Assembly (NCBI GenBank): GCA_019136325.1
Contig: JAGVUJ010000211.1
Location: forward strand, 1-18,630
From: Deltaproteobacteria bacterium
Lineage (GTDB): Bacteria > Desulfobacterota > Syntrophia > Syntrophales > Smithellaceae
Length of the DNA: 18,630 nt
Direction: 5' to 3'
Under the pieces are notes generated by a model. That model saw only the letters and a program-made list of their open reading frames with translations, was not told the origin of the DNA and did no database searches. A program made the position numbers and the translations under genes. Position 1 is the first letter of the stretch. Each line of letters starts with the position of its first letter. Shown piece by piece: positions 7,077-14,375 of the stretch.

Positions 7077-9633
7077 ATGTCCATTTAACCTGTGGAAATT
7101 CTCTGGGCACGGCGCCGTCAACCTTCACTGCGGGATAGCCCATAACAAACATGACGGCCGGTTCATACGGCCATTCTATGCCCAGCTTCTGACGCAATCC
7201 TTTTTTAAGCTTCATCCAGGGAGCCTGTTTCATGGTATTAAGCGGCAATCCCTGATAGCAGGTGCCCAATCCTAGCGAATGCGCCGCAAGCACCATATTC
7301 TGAGCGATAATACCCAAGCCTATCTCCATATGCGAAACATGGTGGTGATGACCATGCAGCAGGATGGCACAGGGAGCTTCGAAGAATACATCGATTTCCT
7401 TGTCTCCGAATCGGGAATGCTTCTTGCTGCCTATTCTAGGCCGGGTCAAGCCGGATATGGCCGCCATGGGCCGCTGGTCGAATGAACTGGGACGGGCAAT
7501 AACCAGAATTCTTTTAAGGATGTCGATCAAAGGATTTTTATGCATGACGATGTTTGCCACATTGCTCAGGAAGAAGATAGTGGATTTATGCCATTCATCC
7601 AAAACTTCTCTGTCGGTGATAACTGTAACCTTATATCCTATGCAATTACCCGCCGTGGGCGCGAAGCGGCCTGCTTCCAGAACACGCTCGATTACATCTC
7701 TAGGCACTGAATCCGGTTTGAAGAAACGCACGCTTCTTCTTTCGTAGATAACCTTTTCCGTAGGAGTTATTTGAGATTCGATTTCACTGAAAGGCGCCGG
7801 TTTTTCGAGCCGGAGCGGATTAGGCATTCCATCTCTTGAATCCAGCGGGAAGTCGTAGTCCGTGGCAAATCTTCCCTCGTCGATCCTGTAGAAGTTCGGC
7901 ATGATCAGCGCGCCCTGCGGACAAATGGTTTCGCAATCATGGCAGGCAAGGCAGATCTTTCCGAAGTATTCAGGGAATCCTGCAAATGATGCCTTGTACG
8001 AGCCGCATCCCAGACAGCGCCTGCTCTCGCTGAGGGCCTGATCCTGACCGAACGGTAGGACTTCTTCGGCATCGGGGGTGGCCAGACGTTTAGCGGCATC
8101 CAGTTTGGCGCCGTCAGTGCGTTGAAAATCTTCTGTATCTCTGAAGTGAGGAGCCCCTATCAGCGCTAGCGGGATACCTTTGTAGGATACTTCCGTCTTC
8201 TTCGGAAGTTCATAATTCGTACCCCGGATAAAGGCGTCTATGCTCAGCGCCGCCTTGCGTCCCGCGCCAATGGCTGAAGCTACCAGATCCGGACCGGTCA
8301 CGGCCTCGCCTCCGGCAAACACGCCTTTTTCCGCCGTCTGACCCAGAACATCTGCGCCGATCCAATTGGCTGCCTTGGGAAGGTTTTCCAGACCGGTCAG
8401 ATTGAGGTCCTGGCCGATGGCAGCGATGAGGGATTCGCATTGAACATCGAACTCGCTTCCTTTGACCGGCACTGGTTTGGGTCTTCCGGAAGCATCAGGA
8501 CTGCCTAGTTCCATCTTCGTGCAGGTTACGGTTATTGAGTTGCTGCTTCCTCCTATTTTTACGGGAGCGCACAGGAACTGAATCTTGACGCCTTCTTCTT
8601 TGGCGGCTTTTACTTCTTCCTCGTGTGCGGGCATTTCGGCAACGGTTCTGCGATACAGGATGGTCACATCAGAGCCCATTCTTCTTGCTGTCCGGGCGGC
8701 ATCAATGGCGGTGTTGCCTCCGCCGATGACCACGACTTTTTTGCCTATTTTGACCGGATTCTTTTCCTTGACGGATTTTAAAAAGGCCAGGCCGGAGAGC
8801 ACCTTGCCGTCTTCTCCTTCAACACCCATGGCGGTACTGCCTTGAGCGCCGATGGCGACATAAACGGCTTTGAACTGTTTTTTCAGTTCATCAAACGAAA
8901 TATCCTTGCCGACAACGGCGCCAAGCTTCATGGTAACACCCAGATTAACAATGCGGCCAATCTCGGCATCGACAACGGACTCCGGCAGGCGGTATGTCGG
9001 AATTGCGTAACGCAGCATTCCGCCGGGTTTAGGCGCGGCTTCAAAAACGGTTACATCATAGCCCATCTTCGCCAGCTGATAAGCGCAGGAGAGGCCTGCG
9101 GGACCGGAGCCCACAATCGCGACTTTTTCATTCTTTTTCTGAGAGGATTTTTCAAAAGCCAGTCCTTTTTCCAGACCGAAATCACCGACTGCTCGTTCAA
9201 CGCAATTGATGTTGAGCGCCGCTCCGTCAAAGTAGGTCCGGTTGCAGGCGGTTTCGCAGGGATGAGGGCATACCCTGCCGGTAACGGCGGGAAACGGATT
9301 ATTGCGGGTGAGAACTTTCCATGCTTCAACCAGGGGAGCGCCGTCATTGATGAGTTTCAGATATTCCCGGATGTCCGTTCCCGCGGGACAATTGAACTGG
9401 CAGGCGGGCGCCTGTAAATCTGAGTACTTGCTCTTAGGCACCATGACAAGACTGTTACCGGGACAATTATGCAGACACACCCCGCAGCCAAAACACTTGT
9501 CTTCATCCACATTGATGGTAAAGGGTGCGCTGACGACGGGCGGATCAACCATATATTTGAATTTGCCGGGTTTATAGTTTCTTTTCTCTAACTCAATTTT
9601 TACTTTTGAACCCTTGCCAAATGTAGAAGACAT
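7075..9633 (-). CDS. Ferredoxin / GltD-type NAD(P)H-FAD oxidoreductase / nitroreductase fusion
   Basis: This is an 852-residue three-part redox protein. A [4Fe-4S] motif lies at C47, C50, C53 and C57. A GltD/NfnB-like unit follows, with cysteines C78, C82, C122, C126 and C130, an FAD loop VAIVGSGPAGLSC (171-183) and an NAD(P) loop VVVIGGGNTAID (300-311) followed by LYRR, which often goes with NADPH. A second [4Fe-4S] motif is at C561, C564, C567 and C571, with an extra CxxC at 540-543. Residues about 625-835 form an FMN nitroreductase domain (ERRSVRFFKPDSVP; APTAGN). GltD units pass electrons between NAD(P)H, FAD and Fe-S centres, and nitroreductase folds reduce flavin-accepting substrates; the real substrate is unknown. 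The ATG at 9633 follows GGGGAGGG by seven bases. It comes 62 bases after the acyl-CoA synthetase gene, so a role in moving acyl-CoA dehydrogenase electrons is possible but inferred. Confidence 0.88.
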   Translation of the reverse strand: MSSTFGKGSKVKIELEKRNYKPGKFKYMVDPPVVSAPFTINVDEDKCFGCGVCLHNCPGNSLVMVPKSKYSDLQAPACQFNCPAGTDIREYLKLINDGAPLVEAWKVLTRNNPFPAVTGRVCPHPCETACNRTYFDGAALNINCVERAVGDFGLEKGLAFEKSSQKKNEKVAIVGSGPAGLSCAYQLAKMGYDVTVFEAAPKPGGMLRYAIPTYRLPESVVDAEIGRIVNLGVTMKLGAVVGKDISFDELKKQFKAVYVAIGAQGSTAMGVEGEDGKVLSGLAFLKSVKEKNPVKIGKKVVVIGGGNTAIDAARTARRMGSDVTILYRRTVAEMPAHEEEVKAAKEEGVKIQFLCAPVKIGGSSNSITVTCTKMELGSPDASGRPKPVPVKGSEFDVQCESLIAAIGQDLNLTGLENLPKAANWIGADVLGQTAEKGVFAGGEAVTGPDLVASAIGAGRKAALSIDAFIRGTNYELPKKTEVSYKGIPLALIGAPHFRDTEDFQRTDGAKLDAAKRLATPDAEEVLPFGQDQALSESRRCLGCGSYKASFAGFPEYFGKICLACHDCETICPQGALIMPNFYRIDEGRFATDYDFPLDSRDGMPNPLRLEKPAPFSEIESQITPTEKVIYERRSVRFFKPDSVPRDVIERVLEAGRFAPTAGNCIGYKVTVITDREVLDEWHKSTIFFLSNVANIVMHKNPLIDILKRILVIARPSSFDQRPMAAISGLTRPRIGSKKHSRFGDKEIDVFFEAPCAILLHGHHHHVSHMEIGLGIIAQNMVLAAHSLGLGTCYQGLPLNTMKQAPWMKLKKGLRQKLGIEWPYEPAVMFVMGYPAVKVDGAVPREFPQVKWT

Positions 9634-9695
9634 TTATTTTCCCTCCCCTTTCATCATATTGTTAAATCCATTAATGACATCCTGATGCCATAGAT

Positions 9696-11411
9696 TTATG
9701 ATGCGTTTGCTTCGTTCAGGTATTGATTTTTCTGGGCATCATAAGTTCCGGCAACAATGCCCTTCTTTTCCAGTTCTTTTTTGATGATTCGCTGTGTTTC
9801 TGTTTTGGGAAATTCTTTGACGATCTTGACAAATCGAGGAACGGCAAATTTCGCCAGGTCTTCCTTTAAAGATTCGATCAGGTCAGCCTCCTTCAGTGTA
9901 TGTCCTTCAACCAAAGAAACACAGGCCATGATTTCATCTTCGGCCAATTCTGAGGGGACGGCATAAACAGCAGCTTCGAGCACCGAGGGGTGTTTTTGAA
10001 TCGTATGTTCCACTTCATAGGCGGAAACGTTTTCGCCCTTGATGCGCATGAATTCCGCATTGCGTCCGACAAAGTAAAGATAACCGTTCTTATCCCGTCT
10101 GACCAGGTCTCCGGTGTATATCCAGCCGCCTTTCAGCTTATCATTGCCGGCTTTCTCATTTTTAAAATATTCCACTGATTTTTTCTTGCCTTTGGATTCA
10201 AAAATGAGTTGACCCGGAGTGCCGTCCGGAACATCGTTGCCTTCGTTATCCACCAGCCGATATACTGTGTTGGGTGCCGGTTTGCCGATAGAACCGACCG
10301 GAGCGTTTCCCATATTCATGATGCTCTTGCCTCCACCGTCAACGGAGCCGTAAGCTTCATAGATTTTAATGCCGAATCTCTTTTCGAATTTCTCCCATTC
10401 GTCCACCGGGCATGCGGCCGATATAGTAAAGCGTACGCAGTTGTCACGATCATTTTCCTTCGGCGGCTGTTTCATCAAGATAGGAATCATGGCGCCGATG
10501 GTATTGAATTCCGTAACCTTGTACTTGCGCATTTCGTCCCAGAATTTACTCGCGGAGAATTTTCTGGCCAGTACCACCTTGCAGCCACGGTGCATGGCCT
10601 GAGTGACGCAGAGCCAGAGAGCGTTGCCGTGGAAAAGAGGGAGACTGGTGTAGAGAATATCCGATTTTTTGTACAGTGCATTTGCCGGTATCGAAAGTAA
10701 CTTCACCGTGGTTTTCCCGTAGCGGTACATTACCCCCTTGGGCAGGCCGGTTGTTCCCGAAGTGTAAAGGATGAAGCAAATATCGTTTTTATCATATTTT
10801 ATATTTGGCTTGTTCGGTTTTTGACCATAAGCGTCGGAAAGATTCAACATCCCTTGAGGAAGGGCAGATTCGCCTGCAGGGGTAGATCGGTTCACAATTA
10901 CTGTTTTTCTTTTTTCTACCTTGTCCGCTATTTTTTTGTAGGCATCGAGGAATTCCTCGTCAATAACGACAAATTCCGCATCGCTGTGGTCCAGAATATA
11001 GAGAAGACTGTCGCCGCGCAACGATGTATTGATGGGAATGGAATACATCCCGATTTTCTGCGAACCGATATAGACGTCCAGATACTGGGGGCTGTTGCCC
11101 ATGATGATGGCAACGCCCTTGCTCTTGCCGGCGCCCAGCGTTAGGAGATAATTGGCTACCCTGTTGGCGTTTTCGTCCATCTGCCGAAAGGAAAATTCCT
11201 TGTCTTCGAAAAGCAGAAATGTTCTGTCCCCATACTTGCGGGCTTTTTCTTCGATGAGCTCAGCCCAGGACATATCTTCCGTGATTTCCTGCGCTTTAAT
11301 CATACTCTTTAAATTTGCCCCGAGCGTTCCACGCCCCATCTCATCTTTAAAAAATGTTAATAAACTTTTTGCAATCGAACCTGCAATTCTTAAATTCGCT
11401 AACACATACAT
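9696..11411 (-). CDS. Acyl-CoA synthetase (AMP-forming, FadD/FATP/CaiC-like)
   Basis: This 571-residue member of the ANL adenylating superfamily activates a carboxylic acid with ATP to acyl-AMP and then acyl-CoA. The phosphate-binding loop YTSGTTGLPKG is at 216-226, the YEAYGSVDGG motif at 351-360, YTGDL at 432-436, and the hinge region FMRIKGENVSAYEVE follows. The latter resembles the very-long-chain/FATP and CaiC-like branch. At the A10 site, where PxTxxGKIxK normally supplies the catalytic Lys, this protein has PKTETQRIIKK, so Arg541 stands at that position. The N-terminal 35 residues (LRIAGSIAKSLLTFF) form a hydrophobic or amphipathic helix ahead of the core. The ATG at 11411 follows GAGAGG by seven bases. 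It is separated from the dehydrogenase genes by 194 bases containing inverted repeats. Confidence 0.92.
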   Translation of the reverse strand: MYVLANLRIAGSIAKSLLTFFKDEMGRGTLGANLKSMIKAQEITEDMSWAELIEEKARKYGDRTFLLFEDKEFSFRQMDENANRVANYLLTLGAGKSKGVAIIMGNSPQYLDVYIGSQKIGMYSIPINTSLRGDSLLYILDHSDAEFVVIDEEFLDAYKKIADKVEKRKTVIVNRSTPAGESALPQGMLNLSDAYGQKPNKPNIKYDKNDICFILYTSGTTGLPKGVMYRYGKTTVKLLSIPANALYKKSDILYTSLPLFHGNALWLCVTQAMHRGCKVVLARKFSASKFWDEMRKYKVTEFNTIGAMIPILMKQPPKENDRDNCVRFTISAACPVDEWEKFEKRFGIKIYEAYGSVDGGGKSIMNMGNAPVGSIGKPAPNTVYRLVDNEGNDVPDGTPGQLIFESKGKKKSVEYFKNEKAGNDKLKGGWIYTGDLVRRDKNGYLYFVGRNAEFMRIKGENVSAYEVEHTIQKHPSVLEAAVYAVPSELAEDEIMACVSLVEGHTLKEADLIESLKEDLAKFAVPRFVKIVKEFPKTETQRIIKKELEKKGIVAGTYDAQKNQYLNEANAS

Positions 11412-11454
11412 TTTCGTACCTCTCTAAATAAATTAATAAATTTCTGAGTAGTCA

Positions 11455-11492
11455 GGAACCCTGATATCGCCTGAAGACGCTATCAGGGTTCC
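11455..11492. repeat. Perfect 12-bp inverted repeat (stem-loop)
   Basis: GGAACCCTGATA at 11455-11466 pairs exactly with TATCAGGGTTCC at 11481-11492 around a 14-nt loop. It lies just upstream of the acyl-CoA synthetase start. No T-run follows on either strand, so it may be a processing, attenuation or dispersed repeat element rather than a simple terminator. Confidence 0.7.
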
Positions 11493-11511
11493 TTCGGTTA
11501 CCTACCGACTT

Positions 11512-11520
11512 GGGGGGGGG
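11512..11520 (+). other. Run of nine G residues
   Basis: A G9 homopolymer stands between the two inverted repeats upstream of the acyl-CoA synthetase gene. Such tracts are prone to slippage in vivo and to length errors in sequencing. Confidence 0.8.
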
Positions 11521-11539
11521 TAGGAACGTTTTATTGTGA

Positions 11540-11581
11540 GACTCAAATTTCAAAAACGTAGTGCATTGAAATTTGTAAGTC
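11540..11581. repeat. 10-bp inverted repeat with flanking pairs
   Basis: CAAATTTCAA at 11544-11553 pairs with TTGAAATTTG at 11566-11575. GACT/AGTC pairs extend the arms after a two-base bulge. It sits about 30 bases downstream of the stop of the second dehydrogenase gene, so it may end or process that transcript; the arms are A/T-rich and no U-tract follows. Confidence 0.6.
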
Positions 11582-11605
11582 GAACAATCCCGCGCAGCGG
11601 AGGGT

Positions 11606-12724
11606 TTAATACCCCGCAGCTTGCTGCGGAATAGTTTCCAAAGGAGCCAGTCCCAACAGTGCCTGCGTGTGTTTCGCGTCGCGAAACCGTTTCTCCTGGC
11701 CGTAATCCTTCATATAGCCGTTTCCGCCTAAACACTGGATGCCGTCCGTCGTCAGTGTGCAGGCCAGCTCCGACAAATGAAGCGCCGCCGCTCTGGCGTA
11801 GAGGTTCCACTGCGGTTCTCTGTTTTCCACAGCCATGGCCGCTTCGGAGACGACCATCTCGGCAATCTTCACCTGAACGGCCATCTGGCCTAAGATCATT
11901 CTCAGTCCCGACCAGTGGATAATTTCTTTTCCACCCTGACAGCGCTGCTGGCTGTAATCGAGGGCTTCGTTAAAAGAGCCTTTCATGATGCCGCACTGGA
12001 TGGCGGCAACGGCCGAGTGCATCCGGTCGGAAGCCTGATTGAAGTAATGGGCTCCTGCTCCTTCTTTACCGATCAGCTTTGCTTCTACACCTGCAACATT
12101 GATATCCACGGCCGGGCAGGCATGGAGTCCCAGACTGAATACCGGCTGATTTTTGTAGATGCCCTTGTCATTCAGGTTGATCAAAAAGTAACTGTAGCCT
12201 TCCTGTCCCCTGATTTTAGCCGGAACCAGCGCGTGACCGGAAAGGCCGCCCAGAACGACGTATTCGATGGCGCCGTTCAGCATGTAAGTGTCTTTAATTT
12301 TGACAGCTTCCAGTGCAACGCCGGTTTCGGAGGGATTGGCAAAGGACGGGCAGGCGATCAGAGCGGCATTAGCGTTGGACGCCTGACTCGTGATGGAAGA
12401 GAGCTCTTCTTTGTTGCCCGCGGCCAGGATGATTTCCTGGGATAAAGCGTTGGTGAATATGATTCCGGCAAGGCTGGCATCCGCCGCGCTGATGTGGTCG
12501 AGGATAATGCATAAGGCGCTCACGTCCTGACCAATGCCGCCGCATTCCTCCGGCAGCGTGGCGCCTAAAATTCCGACTTCATAGGCTTTGTCTATAACGG
12601 AGTCGAAAAAAGGACCGAAAGGATAGCGGTCGCGCTCTTCCCGGTTGGCGGTAAGCTCTTTTGCCGCAAAGCTGTGCGCCAGATCTTCAAACGACTTGAG
12701 TTCGCATTTTATGGTTGTCAGCAT
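11606..12724 (-). CDS. Acyl-CoA dehydrogenase-like protein lacking the canonical catalytic Glu
   Basis: This 372-residue protein has acyl-CoA dehydrogenase architecture, with an N-terminal helical part, a middle beta region and a C-terminal helical part containing QCLGGNGYMKDYGQEKRFRDAK (split around 330-351). The canonical IYEGT after RDAKxTQ is replaced by ALLGL, so the usual base is absent. The FAD-contacting TEPGAGSD of the middle domain is also not recognisable (CPSFANPSETG instead), nor is the Trp/Thr of the WITNG strand. Asp233 (SDRMHS) stands near where isovaleryl-CoA dehydrogenase carries its alternative Glu, so it is a possible substitute base. AGGAGG lies eight bases before the ATG, and only 12 bases separate it from the 502-residue dehydrogenase. 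It may be a partner subunit or a divergent enzyme. Confidence 0.85.
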   Translation of the reverse strand: MLTTIKCELKSFEDLAHSFAAKELTANREERDRYPFGPFFDSVIDKAYEVGILGATLPEECGGIGQDVSALCIILDHISAADASLAGIIFTNALSQEIILAAGNKEELSSITSQASNANAALIACPSFANPSETGVALEAVKIKDTYMLNGAIEYVVLGGLSGHALVPAKIRGQEGYSYFLINLNDKGIYKNQPVFSLGLHACPAVDINVAGVEAKLIGKEGAGAHYFNQASDRMHSAVAAIQCGIMKGSFNEALDYSQQRCQGGKEIIHWSGLRMILGQMAVQVKIAEMVVSEAAMAVENREPQWNLYARAAALHLSELACTLTTDGIQCLGGNGYMKDYGQEKRFRDAKHTQALLGLAPLETIPQQAAGY

Positions 12725-12736
12725 TTATATTTCCTC

Positions 12737-14245
12737 CTATTCCTCGAATACCTTGGCCTGGGGAACACAACGCGCAATCAGGCAATCGAAAAGATTAAGA
12801 CGGTTTAATTGATTGGTGCCTTCATAAATTTGCAGCAGTTTGGAATCACGCAGAATTTTTTCCGCCCCAACCTCGTGTTTTAAACCGGCCTGCCCCATCA
12901 TTTCCAGCGCCATCTGACTGTTTTTCACGCCCATATCCGTGCCGACAAATTTGGCAATGGATGCGTATCCGGAAGAACGTTCCTGCGCGTCCATGGATTG
13001 CCCGTCTACAAAAATCTTCCTGATCAACCGATCCACGATTTTCATTTTATAGAAAGGAACAAAGAACATATCGATGACAAACTGAGGAATGAATTTAAGA
13101 TAATAGTAAACCGGTTTGAGTTGAAGGAAATGAAAGACGCCGCCGGGCAGGCTATGCGCATAATTGGCTTCTGTATAGGTGAGACGTCCTGTAACAACAT
13201 TCTTATACATCTCGGCCAGCATGATCTGCGCCCACTCGTGATTGATCAACAGTTTGCCTTCCACCTCGGTTTCAGCGGCAAATTTGAGGGCCTGTTCATA
13301 AGCCCCTCGGGCGACGCCGGTTCCGAAAGCCCCCACCGAGGCGCGTGTGACTTCCACCACATAATGGATATACTGACGCACCAGATCGGCGGCCTCGCGG
13401 ATCTGGGAGTTAGGCAAATAACGCGAATCAGTCATAACGCAGTCATCCGGTATAAAGCAGTCTTCAAAAATCAGTTCGCTCGCCACGCATGCCCTTTGAC
13501 CCATTTTATCTTCATGCTTGCCGAACGTGAATCCTTTCGTGCCGGTCTTCACCGCAAAGGTTACCGTATTGGCGGAAGGTTTTTTCAAATCCGTGTAGGC
13601 CACCAGAGCGCACCAGGTGGACACATGACCGTTGGAAATAAATATTTTGCTACCGTTGACCACATAACCGCCTTTGACCTTTTCGGCGTAGCAGGTTATC
13701 TTGCCGCGGTCCAGCAGTTGCGTTTCTTCCGTATCGGTGCCGGCGCCCGGTTCGGTGATCGCCAGAGAAATAAGACAGGGATTGCCGGTGCGTTCCCCTT
13801 CGGCCACGTCACGGCAGACTCTGTTGATCAACGGGATATTCCATGATGCCAGTACGGTCATAAAACCGAGATAGTGAACAAAAGCAACATTGGCAAGACC
13901 CACACAGGCGGAAGATAGTTCCTCAATGACATAACAGTTCGCCGGCATGGCATATCCCTGGCCGCCGAATAATTTGGGGATAAACATGGTGTAGAAACCC
14001 CATTCATTGGCCTTATTGACGAGTTCCCACGGGATGTAATCCGGATCCTGAAAAGTCTTTAATTCCGTTTTGAGAGCCATGGGCCTGGCGACTTCGTCGT
14101 TGAATCTGCGCGCGTGGCTAATCAAGGCTCTCGTTTCCCTGAGCTGCAACTTGGGAATCTTCGGAATGGCCTGAAGACTGATAAAGCTGTCCTCAAAACG
14201 CGGCTCTCGTTCCAATAAAGATTTGTTCTCCTTCGGCGTGATCAT
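12737..14245 (-). CDS. Acyl-CoA dehydrogenase, enlarged form
   Basis: This 502-residue flavoenzyme is expected to introduce the alpha,beta double bond into an acyl-CoA and pass electrons to ETF or a similar acceptor. The FAD-binding segment LAITEPGAGTDTEE (161-174), the strand VVNGSKIFISNG (195-206) and the catalytic base in LLQIYEGTNQLNRL (Glu475) are all present. Typical members have about 380 residues; the excess comes from an N-terminal leader of about 40 residues and an insertion near 362-420 that is rich in Phe, Tyr, Ile and Leu (KPVYYYLKFIPQFVIDMFF). The insertion could dock the enzyme on the membrane or a partner. GGGGG lies a few bases before the ATG at 14245. It is followed at once by the Glu-less paralogue, which suggests a two-component enzyme. 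Confidence 0.93.
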   Translation of the reverse strand: MITPKENKSLLEREPRFEDSFISLQAIPKIPKLQLRETRALISHARRFNDEVARPMALKTELKTFQDPDYIPWELVNKANEWGFYTMFIPKLFGGQGYAMPANCYVIEELSSACVGLANVAFVHYLGFMTVLASWNIPLINRVCRDVAEGERTGNPCLISLAITEPGAGTDTEETQLLDRGKITCYAEKVKGGYVVNGSKIFISNGHVSTWCALVAYTDLKKPSANTVTFAVKTGTKGFTFGKHEDKMGQRACVASELIFEDCFIPDDCVMTDSRYLPNSQIREAADLVRQYIHYVVEVTRASVGAFGTGVARGAYEQALKFAAETEVEGKLLINHEWAQIMLAEMYKNVVTGRLTYTEANYAHSLPGGVFHFLQLKPVYYYLKFIPQFVIDMFFVPFYKMKIVDRLIRKIFVDGQSMDAQERSSGYASIAKFVGTDMGVKNSQMALEMMGQAGLKHEVGAEKILRDSKLLQIYEGTNQLNRLNLFDCLIARCVPQAKVFEE

Positions 14246-14375
14246 AATACCCCCTTCCGCATTAATTATGTCTGAACAATTTGGAATACCTTTGTTCTTC
14301 GAATTTCAAGAAGTGCGGTACTCTATGCTCGTCAAAAGTGGATCTCGCAACAGCCTGCCAATACTTATTGTCAAT

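Noticed and set aside
8842..9417. 191-codon plus-strand open frame inside the fusion gene
   Set aside because: It is antisense to well-supported Fe-S and FAD motifs, and its product has no family features.
11606..11640. Possible frameshift explaining the missing IYEGT in the second dehydrogenase
   Set aside because: Neither other minus-strand frame restores an IYEGT-like motif or a normal C-terminus, so the sequence seems genuinely divergent.
12998..13846. 282-codon plus-strand open frame
   Set aside because: It lies entirely antisense to the large acyl-CoA dehydrogenase, which has full family motifs. The translated product shows no recognisable domain and no suitable ribosome site.
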